Shown here: positions 1 to 5,426 of the stretch, in pieces
How positions within the stretch are numbered: position 1 is the stretch's first letter
Layout of the letters: each line of letters opens with the position of its first letter
Source of the DNA: Gammaproteobacteria bacterium
GTDB lineage: Bacteria; Pseudomonadota; Gammaproteobacteria; Chromatiales; Chromatiaceae
DNA: 6,498 nucleotides
Direction: 5' to 3'
Assembly: GCA_019136395.1 (NCBI GenBank)
Contig: JAGVUH010000617.1
Location: 1 to 6,498 of the forward strand
The notes under the pieces: generated by a model
What the model was told of the DNA's origin: nothing
Databases searched by the model: none
The model's input: the letters and a program-made list of their open reading frames with translations, nothing else
Program-made: the position numbers and the translations under genes

Positions 1-296
1 CCGACAGGGAGCCCCTGTACAAAACCGCGCCCTGCCTCATCGCCGAGGTCCTCTCCCCGTCGACCGAAGTGACCGACCGGCGTGAGAAGTTGCTCGCCTA
101 TCGGTCATTGCCAACCCTGAGTTACTACCTTCTACTGGCTCAGGACCGGCAACTGGTGGAAGTCTACCGTCGGGAAGCCGATGGCGGCTGGCTTCATGAG
201 ATCAAGGATGGCGGGGTCCTGACCTTTGTCTGCGGCGGACTGGATCTCCGGGTGACGCTCTCCGATCTCTACGAGGATGTGGTTTGGCCCACCTGA
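1..296 (+). CDS. Uma2 family (DUF820) PD-(D/E)XK nuclease-like protein, C-terminal part
   Basis: The frame is open from the window edge (first whole codon at 3) to a TGA at 294-296, giving 97 visible residues; the N-terminal half lies outside. Near the start is CLIAEVLSPSTEVTDRREK, followed by LLAYRSL and a strand-rich tail. This is the pattern of Uma2/DUF820 proteins, in which the E of 'EVLSPST' and the lysine after the conserved D belong to the PD-(D/E)XK-like active site (visible residues E15, D25 and K29). Family members are usually around 190 residues and often occur in many copies in cyanobacteria and some purple sulfur bacteria. Their cellular role is not established; a nuclease activity is inferred from the fold. 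An internal GTG at 69 is not the likely start, because the conserved motif lies upstream of it. Family call is confident, function is not. Confidence 0.85.
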   Translation, partial: DREPLYKTAPCLIAEVLSPSTEVTDRREKLLAYRSLPTLSYYLLLAQDRQLVEVYRREADGGWLHEIKDGGVLTFVCGGLDLRVTLSDLYEDVVWPT

Positions 297-308
297 TGTC
301 CGAACTAG

Positions 309-521
309 CCGCACCCCTCCCCCGGTGAGCTTGTGACGCTCACGCAGGGCAACTGGATCACCCCGGATCGGGTCCAGTGCCAGAACTACCTGACACGGCT
401 ATCGAGCTTCGATGTCAAGGACAGCGCAAGTGACGCCCTGCTGTTTCAGACTGGCTATCCGGCCAGCCATGAAAACGAAGCGCCCGGGGGGGCCCTGGGC
501 AAGTCCACGGGGTATGCCTAA
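309..521 (+). pseudogene. Remnant of an AAA-ATPase-like / PD-(D/E)XK family protein
   Basis: The frame is open from 309 (after TAG at 306-308) to TAA at 519-521, with a GTG at 333 the only obvious start and no convincing ribosome binding site. The stretch LSSFDVKDSASDALLFQTGY resembles a characteristic segment of the AAA-ATPase-like (DUF1703-type) family, where a phrase like 'ALLFQTGYLTI' sits in the middle of a protein of about 500 residues. Here similarity stops right after 'TGY' and the remaining 20 or so residues look unrelated. There is no Walker motif upstream and no nuclease domain downstream. I read this as a decayed internal fragment left by deletion rather than a working small protein. 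Recognition is by eye from one segment of about 20 residues, so confidence is moderate. Confidence 0.45.
325..343. other. Small perfect stem-loop after the Uma2 gene
   Basis: GTGAGC (325-330) and GCTCAC (338-343) form a perfect 6-bp inverted repeat around a 7-nt loop, 28 nt after the Uma2 stop. No T-run follows on either strand, so it is not a standard intrinsic terminator. It may be a 3'-end structure or chance. Confidence 0.3.
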
Positions 522-532
522 CTTACCCGGCT

Positions 533-567
533 GGCCTGAGGCAGCCTAAGCAGTCGCCCTTCAGGCC
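533..567. other. Inverted repeat at the 3' end of the S66-type remnant
   Basis: GGCCTGA (533-539) pairs perfectly with TCAGGCC (561-567) across 21 nt, and pairing can extend with one bulge (GG 540-541 with CC 557-558). It overlaps the stop codon of the minus-strand S66-like ORF. No T-run follows, so it could be a transcript-end hairpin or chance. A second small hairpin, GGCTG (529-533) with CAGCC (542-546), competes with it. Confidence 0.3.
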
Positions 568-944
568 AGGGTCTGGTCGATTCGCCACTCCCCGGGGCCA
601 AAGCGCAAGCTGGCGAGGGCACCATTGATCATCATGAGCTGCGGCGGTAGATGGCCGATGTCGAGGTCGTAAAGGACGGGGATGTCCAGGTCGCCCAAGG
701 CGTTGAGGAGGGCATCGCGCTGGGAGAAGCCCTCGACGGACTCCGCGGCCGTACGACCGATGAGGACGGCATTAGCGGCATCGAACCAGCCGGCCAGGCG
801 CAGGTAGCGGATCGGCGTGGCCGTGATGGCGTGGGATTGGTTGCCGCAGCCGGTCAGGCTAGCGCCCAGACCGACGGCTCCCGTGGCCCCTCCCAAGGTG
901 GTCAGACCCGCCAGGTGAAGAAATTGCCTTCTATCCAGCGTCAT
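561..944 (-). CDS. Internally deleted S66 peptidase (LD-carboxypeptidase/MccF-like) with Tat lipoprotein signal
   Basis: This 127-residue ORF starts at ATG 944, with GGAG 7 nt upstream supporting the start, and ends at TGA 561-563. Residues 1-33 form a Tat-type signal: RRQFL at 5-9, a Gly/Ala/Leu-rich stretch, then a lipobox-like LTGC with Cys33. From about residue 47 it matches the C-terminal end of S66 serine peptidases: LRLAGWFDAANAVLIGR, then DIPVLYDLDIGH, whose His98 corresponds to the catalytic histidine. The middle of a normal protein of about 300 residues is absent, including the nucleophile serine and the catalytic glutamate. The junction lies near residues 44-47 (about 805-815). Full-length relatives cut the L-D peptide bond of murein peptides or detoxify microcin-like compounds; this version should be catalytically dead. 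It lies 71 nt downstream of potI on the same strand and may be the operon's last gene. It could be scored as a pseudogene. Confidence 0.7.
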   Translation of the reverse strand: MTLDRRQFLHLAGLTTLGGATGAVGLGASLTGCGNQSHAITATPIRYLRLAGWFDAANAVLIGRTAAESVEGFSQRDALLNALGDLDIPVLYDLDIGHLPPQLMMINGALASLRFGPGEWRIDQTLA

Positions 945-1015
945 CCATCAACTCCAAGGCAATGAGGTCAGCGCCACGTTCAGCGTGGGAACCACCAGCC
1001 CGAAGAAGCCTCACC

Positions 1016-1813
1016 TCAATCCCGCTTCCGCGCCAAGGCCAGGCCGGCGACGATCACCGCCAGGGAGACGAAGAGCAGGATCAGGGAGGCCAGGGCATTG
1101 ATCTGGGGCGAGACGCCCAGGCGAACGCTGGAATAGACCACCATGGGCAGGGTGGTGGAGGCGGGACCGGCGACGAAGCTGGCAATGACCAGGTCATCCA
1201 GGGACAGGGTAAAGGCCAGCAGCCAGGCGGAGAGCAGGGCCGGGGCGATGAGCGGTAGGGTGACACGCAGGTAGACCACGATCGGCCGGGCGCCCAGGTC
1301 CATGGCCGCCTCCTCCAGGGAGCGGTCCATCTGCGCCAGGCGGGCGCGGATGACCACGGTGGCGTAGGCCATGCTGAAGGTGATGTGGGCGATGGTGATG
1401 GTGGTGAAGCCGCGGCCATCGGGCCAGCCGATGCTATGCTGCATGGCGACGAACAGCAGCAGCAGGGACAGGCCGACGATGACCTCGGGCATGACGAGGG
1501 GGGCGGTGAGCAGCAGTTCGAAGCCCCCGCGGCCGCGGAAGCGTCCACCCCGCACCAGGGCCATGGCCGCCAGGGTACCGAGGACCGTCGCCAGGGTGGC
1601 GTTGACCGTGGCGATGCGGATACTCAGCCAGGCGGCATCGAGGATCTGGGTGTTATTCAGGAGTTCCCCATACCAGTGGGTAGAGAAACCACCCCAGACG
1701 GTCACCAGGCGCGAGGCGTTGAAGGAGTAGACGACCAGCAACAGCACCGGCACGTAGAGGAAGGCGTAGCCAAAGGCCAGCAGGCTATAGAGGGGCCAGC
1801 GCCGGGTCTTCAT
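1016..1813 (-). CDS. potI: Polyamine (putrescine-type) ABC transporter permease PotI
   Basis: A 265-residue inner-membrane permease, one half of the transmembrane channel with PotH. About six hydrophobic segments are visible (near 10-30, 65-86, 100-124, 138-155, 187-212 and 240-260). The EAA loop that docks to the ATPase is clear at 166-190: LEEAAMDLGARPIVVYLRVT followed by LPL. The start is ATG 1811-1813, preceded by GGAGG with 7-nt spacing. It overlaps the potH stop as ATGA (1810-1813), which implies translational coupling. Sequence length and position after potH match E. coli PotI; the spermidine-system homologue PotC is the alternative name. A longer reading of the same frame continues upstream to about 2845, but that part is a shadow of potH. 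Family call is very secure; exact substrate depends on the binding protein. Confidence 0.95.
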   Translation of the reverse strand: MKTRRWPLYSLLAFGYAFLYVPVLLLVVYSFNASRLVTVWGGFSTHWYGELLNNTQILDAAWLSIRIATVNATLATVLGTLAAMALVRGGRFRGRGGFELLLTAPLVMPEVIVGLSLLLLFVAMQHSIGWPDGRGFTTITIAHITFSMAYATVVIRARLAQMDRSLEEAAMDLGARPIVVYLRVTLPLIAPALLSAWLLAFTLSLDDLVIASFVAGPASTTLPMVVYSSVRLGVSPQINALASLILLFVSLAVIVAGLALARKRD

Positions 1814-2781
1814 CGCGCACCCTCCAGGCGCGATTGCCAGCGTTGCAGGGCGACGAAGGGCACCACCAGCAGGGCCAGCAGGACCAGGGCCAGGGCCGAG
1901 GCCAGGGGCCAGTCCTTGTTGGAGAAGAACTCGGTCCAGAGCATGCGCCCGACCATGAGGGAATCCGGCCCGCCCAGGAGGTCGGGGATGACGAACTCGC
2001 CCACCACTGGGATGAAGACCAGCAAGCTGCCGGCCAGAATGCCCGGCAGGGACAGGGGCAAGGTCACGCGCAGGAAGGCCCGCCAGGGCCGGCAGCCCAG
2101 GTCCGCCGCCGCCTCCAGCAGGGTCATGTCCAGGCGGCTGAGATTGGCGTAGAGGGGCAGGACCATGAAGGGCAGGTAGGAATAGACGACGCCGATGTAG
2201 ACCGCCGTCTGGGTATGGAGGATGGCCAGGGGTTCGTCGATCAGCCCCAGGGCCAGGAGGAAATTGTTGAGCAGGCCGTTGCCCTTGAGGATGCCAATCC
2301 AGGCATAGACGCGGATCAGGAAGGAGGTCCAGAAGGGCAGGATGATCATCATCAGCAAGGGCACCCGCCAGCGCTCCGGCGCGGTGGCGATGGCGTAGGC
2401 CATGGGGTAGCCGATGAGCAGGCAGCCCAGGGTGCTGACCAGCCCTACCCAGAGGGAATTGAGGAAGGCGGCGCGATAAAGCTCGTCCTCCACCACCAGG
2501 GTGAAGTTGCCGAGGTTGAGGCGGACCTGAAGCACCGCCTCGTCCACCCACTCGGTGAGGGCCGTATAGGGCGGCTGGGCGATCTGGGGTTCCGCCAGGC
2601 TGATCTGGAAGACGATGACGAAGGGCAGGAAGAAGAACAGCAGCAGCCAGAAGTAGGGCACGCCGATGTTCACCCAGCGCCCGGGCCGCCAGCGTGCACT
2701 CAGCCAACGGCGCAGGCGAATGTCGTTGGGGACCGGGGCCTGGATGCCGGCCTCGCTTTCTCCCGCCACCGTTTGCGTCAT
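1810..2781 (-). CDS. potH: Polyamine (putrescine-type) ABC transporter permease PotH
   Basis: A 323-residue inner-membrane permease, partner of PotI. A cytoplasmic N-terminal tail of about 38 residues leads into PYFWLLLFFFLPFVIVF, followed by roughly five more hydrophobic segments (near 108-132, 140-162, 192-213, 246-268 and 294-312). The EAA motif for contact with the ATPase is at 222-248, with LEAAADLGCRPWRAFLRVTL inside it. I chose ATG 2779-2781 because AGAGGGG lies 6 nt upstream; an in-frame GTG at 2808 would add nine residues but lacks such a site. The gene begins 72 nt after the potG stop and its own stop overlaps the potI start. Length is close to E. coli PotH (PotB in the spermidine system is shorter). 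Six segments and an intact EAA loop suggest a functional subunit. Confidence 0.95.
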   Translation of the reverse strand: MTQTVAGESEAGIQAPVPNDIRLRRWLSARWRPGRWVNIGVPYFWLLLFFFLPFVIVFQISLAEPQIAQPPYTALTEWVDEAVLQVRLNLGNFTLVVEDELYRAAFLNSLWVGLVSTLGCLLIGYPMAYAIATAPERWRVPLLMMIILPFWTSFLIRVYAWIGILKGNGLLNNFLLALGLIDEPLAILHTQTAVYIGVVYSYLPFMVLPLYANLSRLDMTLLEAAADLGCRPWRAFLRVTLPLSLPGILAGSLLVFIPVVGEFVIPDLLGGPDSLMVGRMLWTEFFSNKDWPLASALALVLLALLVVPFVALQRWQSRLEGAR

Positions 2782-2800
2782 GATCGTCCCCTCTTTCGCT
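2782..2800 (-). promoter_or_regulatory. Ribosome binding site that fixes the potH start
   Basis: Read on the minus strand, AGAGGGG followed by ACGATC precedes the ATG at 2779-2781, an almost ideal Shine-Dalgarno sequence and spacing. This favours that ATG over the in-frame GTG at 2808. Confidence 0.7.
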
Positions 2801-2853
2801 CTGGCCACCGGCCCCGCAAGACCATCGGTCGGACCCCTGGCCCAACCATCGGG

Positions 2854-4032
2854 CTACTCCGTCAGGACCACGCCGCAGACCGGCGACCAGGTCATGGTCA
2901 CCTCCTGCCCCCAGGTCAGCATCTGCTCGGTGCGCGGTTGCATGTTGGCCAGGGTCATGGTCACCACCTGCGTCGGCGAGACGCGGACGTGGTAGATGGA
3001 GACATTGCCCAGGTAGGCGATGTCCTCCACCCGGCCCGTGACCCGGTTATCGCCCGGGCCCTGGCACTCGGGGCACAGGCGCATCTTCTCCGGGCGGACG
3101 GCGACGGTGACCGGCGTGCCCAGTGACAGGGGCTGCAGGCATCGCAGCCGCATGACCAGGAAATCGTCCCCCGCCACCAGGATATCGTTGTCCTCGCGGC
3201 CAAACACCTTGCCCTCGAAGAGGTTCACCGAGCCGATGAAACTCGCCACCATCCGGGAGTTGGGATACTCGTAGATAGCCCCCGGGGTGTCGACCTGGAT
3301 GATCTGACCGGCGTCCATGGCCGCGATGCGGCTGGACATGGTCATGGCCTCTTCCTGGTCGTGGGTGACGGTGACGAAGGTGATGCCGATCCGCTCCTGG
3401 AGCTTGACCAGTTCGAATTGGGTGTGGGTCCGCAGCTTCTTGTCCAGCGCCCCCAGGGGCTCGTCCAGCAGCAGCAGCTTGGGATGCTTGGCCAGGGAGC
3501 GGGCCAGGGCGACGCGCTGGCGCTGGCCGCCGGAGAGCTGGTCCGGCCGCCGCTTGCGCAGCTCACCGATGTGCAGCAGGTCAAGCATCTCGCCCACCCG
3601 CTCGGCGCGCTCGGCCTTGGGCATCCTCTCCTGACGCAGCCCGAACTCGACGTTGGCCTCGACGGTCATGTGCGGAAAGAGGGCGTAGGACTGGAACATC
3701 ATGTTCACGGGACGGCGGTAGGCGGGGATAGCGGTGACATCCACGCCATCGATCCAGATCCGACCCCTGGTCGGGGTATCCAGGCCGGCGAGGAGCCGCA
3801 GCAGGGTCGACTTGCCGCACCCCGAGCCACCCAGGAGGGAGAAGAACTCCCCCTGGTAGATATCCAGGCTGACGTCATTGAGGGCGTGGACCTCGCCAAA
3901 GTGGCGACTCACGCCCTCGATGCGCACGTAGGGCTTGGCGGTCGGGTCCTGCCAGGCCGCCAGACCCTCCTGGCCGCCCTGGCCGATCTGTCCGCTGTGG
4001 CTGCCCTGGCCCTCGGCGACGAAACTGGCCAT
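2854..4032 (-). CDS. potG: Polyamine ABC transporter ATP-binding protein PotG/PotA
   Basis: A 392-residue cytoplasmic ATPase that powers import through PotHI. All nucleotide-binding motifs are intact: Walker [10 protein letters not shown] (68-76, Lys74), Q-loop Gln114 in [11 protein letters not shown], signature LSGGQ (166-170), Walker B LLLLDEP with Asp190 and Glu191, D-loop GALD (194-197) and switch His224 in TVTHDQEEA. Residues from about 265 onward form the TOBE-type C-terminal region, with VRPEKMRL and the later [12 protein letters not shown] as in PotG. Two features are unusual: a Gly/Gln-rich N-terminal extension of about 33 residues before the domain, and a CPEC pair (Cys320, Cys323) in the TOBE region. 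The start at 4032 lies 20 nt after the potF stop and has only a weak ribosome binding site (GAG about 9 nt upstream), so a slightly different start is possible. potG is used because of the potF-x-potH-potI order; many pipelines would call it potA. Confidence 0.95.
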   Translation of the reverse strand: MASFVAEGQGSHSGQIGQGGQEGLAAWQDPTAKPYVRIEGVSRHFGEVHALNDVSLDIYQGEFFSLLGGSGCGKSTLLRLLAGLDTPTRGRIWIDGVDVTAIPAYRRPVNMMFQSYALFPHMTVEANVEFGLRQERMPKAERAERVGEMLDLLHIGELRKRRPDQLSGGQRQRVALARSLAKHPKLLLLDEPLGALDKKLRTHTQFELVKLQERIGITFVTVTHDQEEAMTMSSRIAAMDAGQIIQVDTPGAIYEYPNSRMVASFIGSVNLFEGKVFGREDNDILVAGDDFLVMRLRCLQPLSLGTPVTVAVRPEKMRLCPECQGPGDNRVTGRVEDIAYLGNVSIYHVRVSPTQVVTMTLANMQPRTEQMLTWGQEVTMTWSPVCGVVLTE

Positions 4033-4052
4033 CAGGTCAGCTCGGCGCCGCG

Positions 4053-5156
4053 TCAGCGATTGGCCTTGAGCCGGGTCCAGATGCGATTGAGCTCGCGCAT
4101 CTCCTTGTCACTGGGTTCCTTGAGGGTGAAGAGCCGGGCGCGGGTCTCCGGAGAGGGATAGATGCCGGGGTCCTGGCGTACCCCCTCGTCGAGGAACTCG
4201 GTCGCCGCCAGGTTGGGATTGGCGTAGTTGACGAAGTTGGAGGCTGCGGCAATGACCTTGGGATCGAGCAGGTACTCGATGAAGGCCAGACCCTGGGCCG
4301 GATTGGGGGCATCCTTGGGAATGGCCATGACATCCACCCAGAGCACGGCGCCTTCCTTGGGGACCAGGTAGGCCACCTTGACCCCGTTCCCGGCCTCCAC
4401 GGCCTTGTCCCGCGCCTGCAGGACATCGCCGGAGTAACCCATGGCGACGCAGGTATCACCATTGGCCAGGTCACTGATGACCTGGGAGGTATGGAAGTAG
4501 CGGATGTAGGGGTGCACGGCCTTGATCAGGTTCTGGACGGCCTCCAGGTCCTTTTTGTCACGGCTGTTGGGGTCCTTGCCCAGATAGGTCAGGGCGGCGG
4601 CGAAGACCTCCGTGGGATCGTCGAACAGGGTCAGACCGCAGCCGGCCAGCTTCTTGGCCTTCTCGGGGTCGAAGACCAGGGCCCAACTCGCCACCGGTTC
4701 CTCACCCAGGGCGGCCTTGACCTTGTCGACGTTGATGCCCAGACCGGTGGTGCCCCACATGTAGGGGACCAGATACTGGTTACCCGGGTCGATCACCTGG
4801 AGGGATTTGAGGATCTCCGGGTCAAGGTGCTTCAGGCCCGGCAGCTTGGACTTGTCCAGGGGCTGATAAATGCCGGCCTTGATCTGGCGGGCGGCGAAGG
4901 GCAGGGCCGTGGGGAAGACCAGGTCGTAGCCGCTGGAGCCCGCCAGCAGCTTGGCGTCGAGGATCTCGTTGCTATCGTAAAGATCCAGCACCGCCCGGAC
5001 GCCGGTGCGCGCCTGGAAGCCGGACAGGGTATCCTCGGCGAAGTAGTCATTCCAGTTGTAGATGTGCACCACCTCTTCCGCCGCGCCCGCCGCCAGGGGG
5101 GCGGCCAGGGAGGGGAGAAGGGCGATCCAGGCGAACGACTTGACGAACTGACGCAT
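4053..5156 (-). CDS. potF: Periplasmic putrescine-type binding protein PotF
   Basis: A 367-residue solute-binding protein that delivers polyamine to PotHI. Residues 1-26 are a Sec signal peptide with a likely cut near AAGA|AEE. The mature protein opens with VVHIYNWNDYFAEDTL, the hallmark of PotD/PotF, and continues with PYMWGTTGLGINVDKVKAAL, YLGKDPNS, YFHTSQVISDLANGD and GIYPSPETRARLFTLK. It aligns well by eye with E. coli PotF. Likely ligand contacts kept are Trp35, Asp37, Tyr38, Glu183, Asp244, Asp275 and Tyr311. Differences are Asn36, Thr83, Tyr241 and Trp273 where I recall Ser, Ser, Trp and Phe in PotF, so substrate preference may be shifted. The start ATG 5154-5156 follows GGGG at about 9 nt. 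It is the first gene of the operon, and its leader holds a terminator-like hairpin. Family secure; putrescine as main ligand is inference. Confidence 0.95.
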   Translation of the reverse strand: MRQFVKSFAWIALLPSLAAPLAAGAAEEVVHIYNWNDYFAEDTLSGFQARTGVRAVLDLYDSNEILDAKLLAGSSGYDLVFPTALPFAARQIKAGIYQPLDKSKLPGLKHLDPEILKSLQVIDPGNQYLVPYMWGTTGLGINVDKVKAALGEEPVASWALVFDPEKAKKLAGCGLTLFDDPTEVFAAALTYLGKDPNSRDKKDLEAVQNLIKAVHPYIRYFHTSQVISDLANGDTCVAMGYSGDVLQARDKAVEAGNGVKVAYLVPKEGAVLWVDVMAIPKDAPNPAQGLAFIEYLLDPKVIAAASNFVNYANPNLAATEFLDEGVRQDPGIYPSPETRARLFTLKEPSDKEMRELNRIWTRLKANR

Positions 5157-5166
5157 GGCGATGATC

Positions 5167-5183
5167 CCCGCTGTGGCCCGCTG
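5167..5183 (-). repeat. 7-bp direct repeat overlapping the potF ribosome binding site
   Basis: On the minus strand CAGCGGG occurs twice, at 5183-5177 and 5173-5167, with three bases between (10-nt period). The copy closer to potF contains most of the GGGG Shine-Dalgarno. It may be a protein or RNA contact site or a chance duplication. Confidence 0.3.
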
Positions 5184-5216
5184 AGAACAAAAACCGCCCC
5201 ACCCGGCACGGGGCGG
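5184..5216 (-). terminator. Intrinsic-terminator-like hairpin in the potF leader (attenuator candidate)
   Basis: On the minus strand CCGCCCC (5216-5210), a 9-nt loop (5209-5201) and GGGGCGG (5200-5194) form a perfect all-GC 7-bp stem immediately followed by TTTTTGTT (5193-5186). This is the textbook form of a Rho-independent terminator. It ends about 30 nt before the potF ATG, too close for a separate downstream promoter, so transcripts entering from the right must read through it. That makes it a candidate attenuator. On the plus strand there is no T-run, so it would not terminate that way. Confidence 0.6.
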
Positions 5217-5251
5217 AGCGGCGCTTAAACGATGTCTTGGTACAGCGGAAT

Positions 5252-5280
5252 ATTTTGCCTGGCAGGGACGGCCCTGTCAT
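5252..5280 (-). promoter_or_regulatory. Candidate sigma70 promoter for potF, with dyad in the spacer
   Basis: On the minus strand ATGACA (5280-5275, 5 of 6 to the -35 consensus) is 17 nt from CAAAAT (5257-5252, 4 of 6 to the -10 consensus), giving a start near 5245 and a leader of about 90 nt. Between the boxes is the dyad CAGGG-ACGG-CCCTG on the plus strand (5263-5276), a place where repressors often bind. Consensus matching by eye in a GC-rich genome is weak evidence. Confidence 0.35.
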
Positions 5281-5288
5281 TAGCGGGG

Positions 5289-5310
5289 CCGGCACAATTT
5301 TGTCCGCCGG
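5289..5310. promoter_or_regulatory. Imperfect inverted repeat, possible operator between divergent genes
   Basis: CCGGC (5289-5293), ACAATTTTGT (5294-5303) and GCCGG (5306-5310) make two nested dyads, offset by two bases (CC). It lies mid-way between the divergent genes and covers the -35-like TTGTCC of the plus-strand promoter candidate. TTTTGTCC (5298-5305) also has a perfect inverted copy, GGACAAAA, at 5381-5388. No regulator is recognised. Confidence 0.3.
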
Positions 5311-5326
5311 TGGGCCCAGCAATAAT
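5300..5326 (+). promoter_or_regulatory. Weak candidate promoter for the coiled-coil gene
   Basis: TTGTCC (5300-5305, 4 of 6) lies 15 nt from AATAAT (5321-5326, 5 of 6). The spacing is shorter than the usual 16-18, so it is only tentative. An alternative -10-like GATAAA at 5352-5357 lacks a matching -35. The predicted leader would be about 90 nt. Confidence 0.25.
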
Positions 5327-5426
5327 CCCTGCCCCGACCCGCGGGCCTTGGGATAAACTGTTCTCCTCCTCCCCATCCAGGGACAAAACCGAATAAATCA
5401 CGGCAACACCGCCGCGGAGGAAGACG

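Noticed and set aside
974..988. CCACG-TTCAG-CGTGG hairpin between potI and the S66-like ORF as a terminator
   Set aside because: The stem is only 5 bp and no T-run follows on either strand.
1814..2845. Upstream extension of the potI frame, giving a 609-residue protein
   Set aside because: The extension is Pro/Arg/Gly-rich and is the out-of-frame reading of potH. The permease similarity begins at ATG 1813, which has a good ribosome binding site.
1834..3126. 430-codon open frame on the plus strand, antisense to potH and potG
   Set aside because: Its product is Gln/Gly/Asp/His-rich low-complexity sequence, the usual mirror of a GC-rich gene. The minus strand encodes clear permease and ATPase motifs across the same bases.
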